The translations under genes and the position numbers were made by a program. The notes below the pieces were generated by a model, which was not told the DNA's origin, ran no database searches, and saw only the letters and a list, made by a program, of their open reading frames with translations. From contig CAYMEJ010000027.1 in NCBI GenBank assembly GCA_964389735.1, positions 1 to 12,215 of the forward strand: a stretch of DNA of 12,215 bases, read 5' to 3'. Shown one piece after another: positions 1-6,466 of this stretch; within the stretch, counting starts at the first letter, position 1, and each line of letters begins with the position of its first letter. This DNA is from JAQUVS01 sp964389735. Lineage in GTDB: Bacteria > Bacillota_I > Bacilli_A > RF39 > UBA660.

Positions 1-1
1 A

Positions 2-31
2 ATCGTAATTGGTGCTAGACAAGGTAGATAG
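2..31 (+). CDS. 3' end of an upstream gene (partial, unidentified)
   Basis: Frame 2 reads IVIGARQGR and then TAG at 29-31, followed at once by a strong terminator, as expected for the tail of a + strand gene that begins left of the window. A second frame stops at 16-18, so the frame is not certain. Nine residues are too few to identify a product. Confidence 0.35.
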   Translation: MVIGARQGR

Positions 32-37
32 TACTAT

Positions 38-66
38 AAAAAGGAAGATATTACTCTTCCTTTTTT
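38..66 (+). terminator. Rho-independent terminator of the upstream gene
   Basis: The arm AAAAAGGAAGA (38-48) pairs with TCTTCCTTTTT (55-65) around a 6-nt loop and ends in a T-run. It separates the left-edge gene from def. Confidence 0.85.
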
Positions 67-76
67 CATTGTTTTT

Positions 77-85
77 TGATATAAT
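77..85 (+). promoter_or_regulatory. Extended -10 promoter for def
   Basis: TGA followed by a perfect TATAAT (80-85) forms a TGn extended -10. The matching -35 position falls in the terminator's 3' arm and is poor. The expected start near 92 gives a leader of only about 14 nt, which carries the ribosome binding site. Confidence 0.55.
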
Positions 86-105
86 CTATACGAAGTGGTG
101 ATTAT

Positions 106-651
106 ATGTTAAAAATGAAAGACATATTAGATGAAAAAGATAAAAGATTAAGAATGACTAGTAAAGAAGTTGTTTTTCCATTAACTAAAGAAGATATTAA
201 AAATATTAATTTAATGGAAGAATACTTAGTTAATAGTCAAATAGAAGAAAAAGCAGAAAAATATGATTTAAGACCTGGTATGGGACTTGCTGCTATCCAA
301 ATTGGAGTACCTAAAAGATATTTTGTTGTTGTTAACGAAATAGAAGAAGGATTTGAATCATATATTATTATAAATCCTAAAATCACTAGTAATTCAGTAG
401 AAAAAATATATGTTGAAGATGGTGAAGGATGTTTAAGTGTTAATCGTGAATGTGAAGGAATTGTACCAAGATATGCCAGAGTTACAGTTGAAGGTTATGA
501 TATTGAAGGTAATAAAATAAAAGTAAGAGCACGTGAAGAAGTTGCAATTGCCTTTCAACATGAAATAGATCATTTAAACGGTATAATGTTTACTGATTAT
601 ATAAATCCAAAAAATCCATTTAAAGATCAAGAAAAATATAGATCAATATAA
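106..651 (+). CDS. def: Peptide deformylase (type II)
   Basis: Cytoplasmic metalloenzyme that removes the formyl group from the N-terminal fMet of nascent proteins. All three family motifs are present in the 181 residues: GMGLAAIQIG (58-67), EGCLS (107-111) and QHEIDHLNG (151-159). Cys109, His152 and His156 are the expected metal ligands and Glu153 the general acid/base. The N-terminal extension and the spacing between motifs 1 and 2 fit type II enzymes of Gram-positive bacteria (about 180-185 aa). The start at 106 follows AAGTGGTG; an ATG at 115 is possible but more distant. The gene is monocistronic, with its own extended -10 promoter, and converges on the histidine kinase through a shared terminator. 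No residue expected for activity is missing. Confidence 0.96.
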   Translation: MLKMKDILDEKDKRLRMTSKEVVFPLTKEDIKNINLMEEYLVNSQIEEKAEKYDLRPGMGLAAIQIGVPKRYFVVVNEIEEGFESYIIINPKITSNSVEKIYVEDGEGCLSVNRECEGIVPRYARVTVEGYDIEGNKIKVRAREEVAIAFQHEIDHLNGIMFTDYINPKNPFKDQEKYRSI

Positions 652-676
652 AAAGAAATGTTAATTCATTTCTTTT
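651..676. terminator. Bidirectional terminator between def and the kinase gene
   Basis: AAAAGAAATG (651-660) and CATTTCTTTT (667-676) form a 10-bp stem around TTAATT. A/T-runs on both flanks let it work in both directions. The kinase TAA (663-661 on the minus strand) lies in the loop, and def's TAA (649-651) touches the other arm. Confidence 0.85.
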
Positions 677-1317
677 TTTAATGGTAAAAATATTTTTACT
701 TTTGTTCCCTTTTGACTTTCTGAAACAAATTTAATATTACCTCCATGTAAATCTATTATTTCTTTAGAAAAATTTACCCCAATACCCGTTCCATTATCTT
801 TTGTTGTAAAAAATAATTTTCCTAAATTATTAAGAATATTTTCACTCATACCAATCCCATCATCTTCTATTTTTATTTTTACATAATCATTATTTATTTT
901 TAATGAAACATCTATTCTATTTGCTTCTGCTTCAATAGAATTTTTTATTAAATTTATTAAAACTTGTTTCAATTTATTATAATCGCCATCAATATAAACA
1001 TCTACATCAATTATACCAAAATTAATATTTACATTTTTATCAACAATTAATCCTTCAATCATATTTCTTACATCTTCTAATAACATATTAATATCCATTA
1101 CTTCCCTATCAATTTGAATTCTATTTAAGTTCATAAAATCATCTAATATCATTAAAGCTCTAGATATTTCATTATCAATAATATTAATATATTTATTTGA
1201 TTTTATTATATTACTTGAATCAAACATCTCAATATAACCTTTACAAACTGCTAAAGGATTTTTTATTTCATGTGCCAAAGTAAATAATGAATCTCTTAAT
1301 TCTTCTACTTCAATCAT
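661..1317 (-). CDS. Soluble (sensorless) histidine kinase, HisKA + HATPase_c
   Basis: Two-component-type kinase reduced to its catalytic core: 218 residues from the chosen start, with no membrane segment and no PAS/GAF/HAMP domain. The H-box LAHEIKNP carries the phospho-accepting His at about residue 16. The ATPase domain has an N-box (NLIKNSIEA, Asn about 126), G1 (EDDGIGM, about 151-157), an F-box (FFTTK, about 169-173) and G2 (GTGIGV, about 176-181), all intact. The closest style is the Bacillus sporulation-kinase (KinA/KinE) core, but this is family-level resemblance only. I prefer ATG 1317-1315 over 1329 because GGGTGAT (1327-1321) sits at ideal spacing; the upstream ATG would bury that Shine-Dalgarno site. 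No response regulator is adjacent. It has its own promoter (1338-1365), so it is an orphan unit whose partner and signal are unknown. Confidence 0.9.
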   Translation of the reverse strand: MIEVEELRDSLFTLAHEIKNPLAVCKGYIEMFDSSNIIKSNKYINIIDNEISRALMILDDFMNLNRIQIDREVMDINMLLEDVRNMIEGLIVDKNVNINFGIIDVDVYIDGDYNKLKQVLINLIKNSIEAEANRIDVSLKINNDYVKIKIEDDGIGMSENILNNLGKLFFTTKDNGTGIGVNFSKEIIDLHGGNIKFVSESQKGTKVKIFLPLKKEMN

Positions 1318-1337
1318 TTTATCACCCATTTAAATAT

Positions 1338-1365
1338 ATTATATTACTTTGTCATATTTTGTCGA
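1338..1365 (-). promoter_or_regulatory. Promoter of the orphan kinase gene
   Basis: On the minus strand, TCGACA (1365-1360), 16 nt, then a perfect TATAAT (1343-1338). The predicted start near 1331 gives a leader of about 14 nt before the ATG, enough for the GGGTGAT ribosome binding site only. Confidence 0.6.
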
Positions 1366-1378
1366 AAAATGTAAAAAA

Positions 1379-1401
1379 AAGTAATATTTTAAATATTACT
1401 T
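1379..1401 (-). terminator. Terminator of the hydrolase remnant
   Basis: GTAATATTT (1381-1389) and AAATATTAC (1391-1399) form a perfect inverted repeat, followed on the minus strand by a run of eight T. It is AT-only apart from one G:C pair per arm, so a weak stem. The TAA of the hydrolase remnant falls at its centre. Confidence 0.6.
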
Positions 1402-1748
1402 TCATTCATTATATCAATATTACTTTTCTTAAACATTTCTAAAGTCTTTTTAAATCGTTCCTTATTTATTACACATACACAGAATAAATCTAATACTACT
1501 TTAAAATTATGTTTTACTGCTTCAAGAGCTGTTGTTTTAACACAACAATTACCATCTATTCCTACTATTTCCAATTCATCAATTTTACTATTAGATAAAT
1601 AATTTACAAACTCATCATTAGAAAAACAACTTGATCTATCTTTACTAAAAATTTTACAATTTTCTATTTGTAATTCCTGAACTATTTCATCATTATCCTT
1701 ACAAATATTTTTTATAAATAATACTTCCTTCTGATTTATCCATTCCAC
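1389..1748 (-). pseudogene. Isochorismatase-family cysteine hydrolase, C-terminal remnant
   Basis: Only the second half of an isochorismatase/nicotinamidase-like fold is present. Lys36 (in IFSKDRSSCF) and Cys69 (in GIDGNCCVKTTALEA) match the catalytic Lys and Cys of the family. The N-terminal half, which carries the catalytic Asp of the triad, is absent: 119 codons against a usual 180-200. The first 15 or so residues are not hydrolase-like and overlap, in another frame, the end of the ABC ATPase fragment upstream; the only available ATG (1748) lies inside that ABC sequence. The simplest reading is a deletion that removed the 3' part of an ABC gene and the 5' part of this gene. Expression from the ABC gene's intact ribosome binding site would give a truncated ABC peptide. 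Catalytic function is unlikely. Confidence 0.75.
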
Positions 1749-1911
1749 TTATACAATATAATAAAGTAGACTTCCCACTACCAGATTGGCCCATTATTAT
1801 TGTAAAATCACCCTCATAAATATTTAAATCCAAATCACATAAAACTACATTGCTTATTTTATTATTAATAAATTCTTTCTTTAACTTTGTTATTTCAAAT
1901 ATTTTTTTCAT
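1699..1911 (-). pseudogene. ABC transporter ATP-binding protein, N-terminal fragment
   Basis: Seventy codons of an ABC ATPase of the MacB/LolD/BceA export type. The N-terminal strand-rich part is followed by a perfect Walker A, GQSGSGKST (about residues 42-50), and the LLYCISGMDK helix. The frame then ends at TAA shortly after. The Q-loop, signature motif, Walker B and H-loop (about 150-180 residues) are all missing and no permease follows, so it cannot be an active ATPase. The start at 1911 has a well-placed AGGTGA ribosome binding site, which suggests that the break is recent or that only the far end was lost. The 3' end overlaps the hydrolase remnant by 50 nt, marking the fusion point near 1700-1720. 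Confidence 0.8.
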
Positions 1912-1939
1912 ACTCTCACCTAAATCCTTATTACAATAT

Positions 1940-1972
1940 AAAAAAAGAAAACAATTAAATTAGATTGTTTCT
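1940..1972 (-). terminator. Terminator of the EIIB-like gene
   Basis: On the minus strand AGAAACAAT (1972-1964) pairs with ATTGTTTTCT (1955-1946, one bulged base), followed by seven T. It begins 4 nt beyond the stop codon. Confidence 0.75.
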
Positions 1973-1976
1973 CATA

Positions 1977-2291
1977 TTATTTCAAATCATCAATATATTT
2001 TTTTAATTGTTTACTATTTGGTCCTAAGATAATTTTTAATTGATTCTCAATTTCTACTATACCTTTAGCACCTAATTTTTGTATTGCATCTTTATTAACA
2101 ATCTCAACATCTTTCAAAGTAACTATAAATCTTGATAAATTAGTTTCAGTAGAAATAATATTATCTTTTCCACCTAAGTATTCTACTAATTTATTTAATT
2201 CTATATGAGCATCTTTCTTATTTGCTTTTAATATTGCTAATACGATTACTAATAATACTACTACAATTATAATATACTGTACATAATCCAT
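1977..2291 (-). CDS. Membrane-anchored PTS EIIB-like protein lacking the active-site Cys
   Basis: A 104-residue protein with one N-terminal membrane helix (about residues 5-22), then a lysine and a domain matching the glucose-type EIIB fold. LVEYLGGKDNI (35-45), LSRFIV (52-57), IQKLGAKGIVEI (70-81) and the LKIILGPNSKQLKKYI tail align with EIIB of glucose/GlcNAc transporters. EIIB takes phosphate on a Cys just before the (I/L)TR motif; here the aligned residue is Asn51 (TETNLSRF), so phosphotransfer is not expected. No EIIC or EIIA lies nearby. A regulatory or scaffold role at the membrane is inference only. The start is ATG 2291-2289, because GTTGGTGAT precedes it at normal spacing; an upstream in-frame TTG would lie within that site. 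It is monocistronic, with its own promoter and terminator, divergent from the RodA/FtsW gene. Confidence 0.8.
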   Translation of the reverse strand: MDYVQYIIIVVVLLVIVLAILKANKKDAHIELNKLVEYLGGKDNIISTETNLSRFIVTLKDVEIVNKDAIQKLGAKGIVEIENQLKIILGPNSKQLKKYIDDLK

Positions 2292-2307
2292 TTTTATCAC
2301 CAACTAG

Positions 2308-2336
2308 ATTATACTATAAATAATATTAAAAGTCCA
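2308..2336 (-). promoter_or_regulatory. Promoter of the EIIB-like gene
   Basis: On the minus strand, TGGACT (2336-2331), 17 nt, then TATAAT (2313-2308). It is close to consensus and lies about 17 nt upstream of the start codon. Confidence 0.6.
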
Positions 2337-2365
2337 TTAATAAAAATCAATAATATTACCATAAT
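2337..2365 (+). promoter_or_regulatory. Possible promoter of the RodA/FtsW-family gene
   Basis: TTAATA (2337-2342), 17 nt, then CATAAT (2360-2365). The match is modest, and the predicted start would fall beside the AGGTGAT ribosome binding site (2373-2379), so the true promoter may lie slightly further upstream. Confidence 0.3.
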
Positions 2366-2382
2366 AAATATAAGGTGATATT

Positions 2383-3498
2383 ATGAAAAATAATTTAGAA
2401 AATAAAATGATAATTATAATTTTATTTATCTTTTTCATTATTAGTATTATTTCTATAGAATTTGCTAGAATTTATACATCACCTGCTTTAGGAAATTTAG
2501 TAATAAAACAAATAATTTGGTATATATTAGGGTTTTCTCTTATTTTCATATCATTAAAAATAAAGAAAAAAGATTTCTATAAATTAACTTGGATTCTATA
2601 TTTTTTAAATTTACTTTTATTACTTTTAGTATTATTTTTTGGTAAAGTTATTAATGGTAGTAGATGTTGGTTTAATATTCCTGGAATTGGTTCACTTCAA
2701 CCAAGTGAGTTTATGAAAATAGTATTAATATTAGTATTAGCTAATACTATTGGAAATTACATAAGTAAAAATAAAAAACCAAAAACAAAAGACGAATTAC
2801 TATTACTAATAAAAATATTGTTAATAATATTACCACCAATAGTTTTAACATTTTTAGAACCAGATACAGGTGCAGTATTAATATATATAGTAATAACTAT
2901 ATTTATGCTATTCTGCTCCAATATCAAGAAAAGATGGTTTATTATTGGATTAATAATATGTGGAATTATTATTTTATCTTTCCTATATCTTTATTTCTAT
3001 AAACAAAAAATATTTGTTGATATATTTGGAACTAAATTATTTTATAGAATGGATAGATTATTAGACTGGAAAAATGGTACAGGAATACAATTAGAAAATT
3101 CTTTAGCATCTATAGGATCAAGTGGATTATTTGGTCATGGTAAAGTACCAATATATTTTCCAGAAGTAAGTACAGACTTTATCTTTTCAGTAATTATTTC
3201 ATGTGGTGGATTAATAAGTGGAATATTATTACTATTATTGATAGTAATATTTGATATTAATTTATTAAATATTGCCAAAAAAACTAAAGATAATAAAAAT
3301 AAATTACTAATTATTGGTACAACTGCAATGCTTATATATCAACAAATACAAAACATTTCGATGACATTAGGTTTATTACCTATCACAGGAATTACATTAC
3401 CCTTTATAAGTTATGGTGGTTCTTCTTTATTATCTTATTTTATAATGATTAGTATCATAATATTTATAAATAAAAAAGAAAAAGTCTTATTTACTTAA
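2383..3498 (+). CDS. RodA/FtsW/SpoVE (SEDS) family peptidoglycan polymerase
   Basis: Multi-pass membrane glycosyltransferase that polymerises lipid II, normally with a partner class B PBP. The 371 residues suit the family, with about ten hydrophobic segments. Signatures in order: NGSRCWF (91-97), LQPSEFMK (105-112, Glu109/Lys112), LEPDTGA (158-164, Asp161 at the catalytic Asp position), LASIGSSGLFGHG, PEVSTDFIFSVI, and near the C-terminus NISMTLGLLPITGI plus LPFISYGGSS. The NISMTLGLLP motif favours RodA over FtsW. The acidic EELG segment that usually follows DFIFAVI is replaced by an uncharged stretch (ISCGG). AGGTGAT at 2373 sets the start. No PBP2 or other elongasome gene is adjacent. The last 12 nt overlap the convergent glycosyltransferase gene. 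Confidence 0.92.
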   Translation: MKNNLENKMIIIILFIFFIISIISIEFARIYTSPALGNLVIKQIIWYILGFSLIFISLKIKKKDFYKLTWILYFLNLLLLLLVLFFGKVINGSRCWFNIPGIGSLQPSEFMKIVLILVLANTIGNYISKNKKPKTKDELLLLIKILLIILPPIVLTFLEPDTGAVLIYIVITIFMLFCSNIKKRWFIIGLIICGIIILSFLYLYFYKQKIFVDIFGTKLFYRMDRLLDWKNGTGIQLENSLASIGSSGLFGHGKVPIYFPEVSTDFIFSVIISCGGLISGILLLLLIVIFDINLLNIAKKTKDNKNKLLIIGTTAMLIYQQIQNISMTLGLLPITGITLPFISYGGSSLLSYFIMISIIIFINKKEKVLFT

Positions 3499-3503
3499 GA
3501 CTT
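3472..3503 (-). terminator. Terminator of the glycosyltransferase gene, inside the 3' end of the SEDS gene
   Basis: AAGTCTTA (3482-3489) pairs with TAAGACTT (3496-3503) around 6 nt. The minus strand runs on into TTTTTCTTTTTT, a good U-tract. On the + strand the downstream T-run is poor, so it mainly serves the minus-strand gene. The stem is made of coding sequence of both converging genes. Confidence 0.65.
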
Positions 3504-4491
3504 CTTCATAAACACTCTTTAATTTTTTACCAATCTTTTTAATATCCCTATCAGTTGCTACATTATATGAATCTTTACTTATTGATTTTAATTTTCCGTT
3601 CATAAATTGTTTTATTTTTTTCTCAAAATCATCTACATCTTTAGCCTTATAAACATTAACATTATCAATTAGCCAATCATCAAATACTGGAATATCTCTA
3701 ACCATTAATGGAAGTTTACAAGCTGAAGCTTCCATAACAGGAATTCCTTCATTTTCTTCAAAGGTTGGAAAAACAAATAGATTTGCTCCACTATAACCTC
3801 CCCTTAATATATCAATATCAACATATCCCGGGAAAAATAAATTATCTAGTTTAGTACGAACTGCTTTCTTAATATCTTTTGTAGAAAAAGTTAACGAACT
3901 TGAACCAAACCACACAAATTTATATTCAGGTAATCTGCGAGCTAATTCAACAAAATCTTTTATACCTTTTCTATTTACATATATTCCACAACTAATAATA
4001 ATTTTATCTTTTTTACTAAAATTAAAATATTTTCTAAATTTTTCTGCTAATTCTTCATTTGTTTGAAATTTTTCTAAATCAATACCATTAGAAATTGCAT
4101 ATATTGGTCTTTTTATTCCATAGTTTTCCAATAATTTTTTGGTATATGGAGTTGGTGCTATAATAACATCGCCTAAATTATAACACTTCATAATCCATTT
4201 TTTAAATAATGGAGATACTAAATTTGAACCAATAAAAGAATTCTTAAAATCTTCTTCAGTACTATGTGCATGATAAACTACTTTTTTACCATTCTTGTGA
4301 GCTTTTTTTGCTAAAGAATAAGATTTAGGACCATAGAAATTTATATGAACAACATCATAATCATTACACTTTGGATCTGTAGTATATTCAACATTATTCA
4401 ATTCCAAAGCTTTCATTTGATGTTTCAAAGCTTTTCCTAATCCTGAATTACCTATAGTATTTAAACCTTCTGTATATAATAATACTTTCAT
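3487..4491 (-). CDS. GT4 glycosyltransferase, likely diglucosyl-diacylglycerol synthase type
   Basis: GT-B fold glycosyltransferase of family GT4, 334 aa, no membrane helix. The N-terminal GNSGLGKAL loop (14-22), YHAHSTEEDFKNSF (73-86), APTPYTKKLLENYGI and the AISNGIDLEKF linker resemble enzymes that add a second sugar to monoglucosyl-diacylglycerol (A. laidlawii DGS / pneumococcal CpoA type). The C-terminal half has NRKGIKDF (173-180) and the EX7E motif Glu246-Glu254 (ENEGIPVME), which binds the donor nucleotide-sugar. By family knowledge the product would be a diglycosyl lipid used in the membrane and as an LTA anchor. That agrees with the LTA-synthase-type gene nearby, but the exact sugar cannot be read from sequence. 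GAGGTGAAAAT precedes the ATG. It is monocistronic and converges on the SEDS gene with a 12-nt overlap. Confidence 0.85.
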   Translation of the reverse strand: MKVLLYTEGLNTIGNSGLGKALKHQMKALELNNVEYTTDPKCNDYDVVHINFYGPKSYSLAKKAHKNGKKVVYHAHSTEEDFKNSFIGSNLVSPLFKKWIMKCYNLGDVIIAPTPYTKKLLENYGIKRPIYAISNGIDLEKFQTNEELAEKFRKYFNFSKKDKIIISCGIYVNRKGIKDFVELARRLPEYKFVWFGSSSLTFSTKDIKKAVRTKLDNLFFPGYVDIDILRGGYSGANLFVFPTFEENEGIPVMEASACKLPLMVRDIPVFDDWLIDNVNVYKAKDVDDFEKKIKQFMNGKLKSISKDSYNVATDRDIKKIGKKLKSVYEEVLSK

Positions 4492-4511
4492 ATTTTCACC
4501 TCAACATATTT

Positions 4512-4520
4512 AGTATAACA
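4512..4520 (-). promoter_or_regulatory. Extended -10 promoter of the glycosyltransferase gene
   Basis: On the minus strand TGT then TATACT (4517-4512), an extended -10. Only a T-rich stretch stands at the -35 position, and this is the U-tract of the preceding terminator. Confidence 0.5.
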
Positions 4521-4533
4521 CACAAATATAAAC

Positions 4534-4557
4534 AAAAAAAGTCATATTATGACTTTT
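4534..4557 (-). terminator. Terminator of the 571-aa protein gene
   Basis: AAAAGTCATA and TATGACTTTT form a hairpin centred on 4547, followed on the minus strand by a run of T. The gene's TAA (4549-4547) lies at the tip of the hairpin. Confidence 0.75.
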
Positions 4558-6262
4558 CTTTTCTTAATGTTAATGACTCTTCTTGACTCTTTCTAAGAAT
4601 TACTAATTTATTAATTTCTTCAAACAATAATAATAAACATCTATTGTTTTTTGAAATAATTTCATCTTTACTTATTTTCATTAATTTCATTATTTCATCA
4701 TCTGAATAATACTTATCATTTAAATATCCATATTTTAACATAGCAAATTCAAAATCACTTTTATCTTCAATTAAATCAGAAATATCTAACAGATGAAAAA
4801 TATAACTAACTAAATCAATATTATCTTTCTTTAATTTATTTAAAATAAGTAATGTTGAAGATTTTTCAGGTTGTCTTACTATTCCAGAATATGCAGGTGT
4901 TTTTGCCACTGAATCAACATGTTCTACCACCCTTTGTTCTCTTTTTGTATACAAATATGGTTTTGATGTTTTACCATATGATTTTTTAATTAATTCAGGA
5001 TTATCAACAACCAAATTTTTTATTACAGATTTTGGTTCTGAAATACTATTATCTTTTTCTTGGTTTACTTCTTGTTCTTTTTTTTCTTTTAATTTTTGTG
5101 CTATTATTTGTCCTCTTAATGTTAAACTTGCTGATACTTGATCAACATTGTTTATTTTCTTCTCAATAACTTTTTTCTCAACAACAGGTGCAGAAATAGT
5201 TTCTTTTTTTGATTGTTCCTTTTTTATTAAATAACTTGCAACCATTTTTTGACCATCTTCATTTAAACCAATATTACTTAATTTTGTTTCTACTGTTTTT
5301 TCTTTTGAAGATACATCATTTTTAATTGGTTTTTCTTTTTTAACAATTACTTGTTTATCAACAGATTTTTTACTTTGCTTTTCTCTTAATTCTTTTTCAG
5401 CTTTCATTTTTTGAACTAATAATTGTCCTCTCAATGTTAATGCACTATCATTAGAATTATCATTTTCTAATTCTTTATCATTAGATTGTATTACTAATTC
5501 ACTCTTTTTACTATCATCATTATTTATTTTACTAACATCAATTACATCTTCTAAATTAGAAATTATAATAGGTTCTTTTTCTACTATTGCTTCTATTTTT
5601 TCTTTTGCTTCTTTCATTGTATTAGAAACAACAATAGATTTTTTAGTAGAATAAATTATTTTTTTATTTTGAGTATTTTTTCTATTAGCATTATCTTTCT
5701 TTTCTGGTTCTACAATAGGTTTTTGCACTACTACTGATTTTTCCTCTATTATAGGTTTATCTATTACTATTTGTTTTTCTTCAATTATAGGTTCTTCTAC
5801 TTGCTTTTCTTCAATTTTATTTTCATTTTTAATATCAGTAATAATCGCATTAAGAACTAATTGTGGTAAATGTTCTTTACCATCATAATTTTCTAATACA
5901 CTCATATACATATCTTCACGTCTATTTGAAGAATATTTATAATCATTCATAATTAAATATTTGTTAATAAAAGGATCAACAATCTTCTTTAAATTATCTA
6001 ATGTTTCTATCTCTGAATCTACATCTGTCAAATATTTTTCCTTCATTCTTAAAAATAAATAATCTCTAATTCTCCAAGACATAAAAATTTCTACATTAAT
6101 ATCAGTAGTTTTATAGTACTCGCTTAAAATTCTATTTTTTTGTTCCAAAATATCATTATAAAATTCATTTCCATTTGGAAAATCTTTAATTACAGCATTT
6201 AAAGCATTTTTAAAACTTGCCTCAATCATTTTTGATTTTGCGACATTTTTACCATCACTCAT
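4547..6262 (-). CDS. Lys/Glu-rich repeat protein with sigma-70 region-4-like C-terminus
   Basis: I do not recognise this 571-aa protein as a named family. Residues 1-150 look like a folded, mainly helical domain. Residues about 150-465 are low-complexity, rich in K, E, V, I, S and N, with PIIEEK/KPIV-type repeats, probably disordered. Inside are copies of a short helical motif: LTLRGQLLVQKMK (275-287), LTLRGQIIAQKLK (380-392) and a weaker NEDGQKMVASYLIKK (334-348); LTLR recurs at 564-567. Residues 503-553 read like sigma-70 region 4: FAMLKYGYLNDKYYS, then DDEIMKLMKISKDEII, then a hydrophobic helix. This matches the spacing of LRYGL / TLEEIA..LGVS / ALRKLR. No other sigma domain, signal or membrane segment is visible. 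AAAGGAGGG fixes the start. A strong promoter (6310-6338) and a riboswitch-like RNA lie upstream. Role in transcription is inference. Confidence 0.8.
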   Translation of the reverse strand: MSDGKNVAKSKMIEASFKNALNAVIKDFPNGNEFYNDILEQKNRILSEYYKTTDINVEIFMSWRIRDYLFLRMKEKYLTDVDSEIETLDNLKKIVDPFINKYLIMNDYKYSSNRREDMYMSVLENYDGKEHLPQLVLNAIITDIKNENKIEEKQVEEPIIEEKQIVIDKPIIEEKSVVVQKPIVEPEKKDNANRKNTQNKKIIYSTKKSIVVSNTMKEAKEKIEAIVEKEPIIISNLEDVIDVSKINNDDSKKSELVIQSNDKELENDNSNDSALTLRGQLLVQKMKAEKELREKQSKKSVDKQVIVKKEKPIKNDVSSKEKTVETKLSNIGLNEDGQKMVASYLIKKEQSKKETISAPVVEKKVIEKKINNVDQVSASLTLRGQIIAQKLKEKKEQEVNQEKDNSISEPKSVIKNLVVDNPELIKKSYGKTSKPYLYTKREQRVVEHVDSVAKTPAYSGIVRQPEKSSTLLILNKLKKDNIDLVSYIFHLLDISDLIEDKSDFEFAMLKYGYLNDKYYSDDEIMKLMKISKDEIISKNNRCLLLLFEEINKLVILRKSQEESLTLRKEKS

Positions 6263-6309
6263 CTTAAAACCCTCCTTTTATTATGTAAAAAACCCCTTGT
6301 GTACTGCAT

Positions 6310-6338
6310 ATTATAATTCAAAACACGAAAAAAGTCAA
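6310..6338 (-). promoter_or_regulatory. Strong sigma-A-like promoter of the 571-aa gene
   Basis: On the minus strand TTGACT (6338-6333), exactly 17 nt, then TATAAT (6315-6310): 11 of 12 consensus bases. The -35 lies within the 3' arm of the preceding terminator stem. The predicted leader of about 40 nt ends in the AAAGGAGGG ribosome binding site. Confidence 0.7.
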
Positions 6339-6355
6339 CCAAAAGTATGATTGAC
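6328..6355 (-). terminator. Terminator of the riboswitch-like RNA
   Basis: On the minus strand GTCAATC (6355-6349) pairs with GGTTGAC (6340-6334), one G:U, loop of 8, followed by six T. Part of its 5' arm and its loop (6343-6350) can alternatively pair with the aptamer's 3' strand (6459-6466). Confidence 0.75.
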
Positions 6356-6466
6356 CAGTTTGCTATAAAAAGAATATAAATCTTCAAATTTAATTACTAA
6401 GATATGGAAAAGAAAATAATAAATAATATAAGAAGATTATATTCTTTGCAACTGGCTGTCATACTT
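6343..6466 (-). promoter_or_regulatory. Putative antiterminator: long alternative hairpin
   Basis: Three blocks pair in register on the minus strand: AAGTATGA (6466-6459) with TCATACTT (6350-6343); CCAGTTGC (6455-6448) with GCAAACTGG (6363-6355, one bulge); and AGAATATAATCTTC (6445-6432) with GAAGATTTATATTCT (6385-6371, one bulge). The outer block uses bases needed both for the aptamer's second hairpin and for the terminator, so aptamer plus terminator and this structure exclude each other. Confidence 0.6.

Noticed and set aside
1699..1911. A working ABC transporter gene.
   Set aside because: It ends shortly after Walker A; signature motif, Walker B and permease are absent.
2292..2307. An upstream in-frame TTG start for the EIIB-like gene.
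   Set aside because: It overlaps the GGTGAT ribosome site that serves the ATG at 2291.
5100..5460. A DNA repeat or mobile element, from two similar stretches on the + strand (near 5108 and 5421).
   Set aside because: They encode the two LTLRGQ copies in one frame of the 571-aa gene; this is an internal protein repeat.
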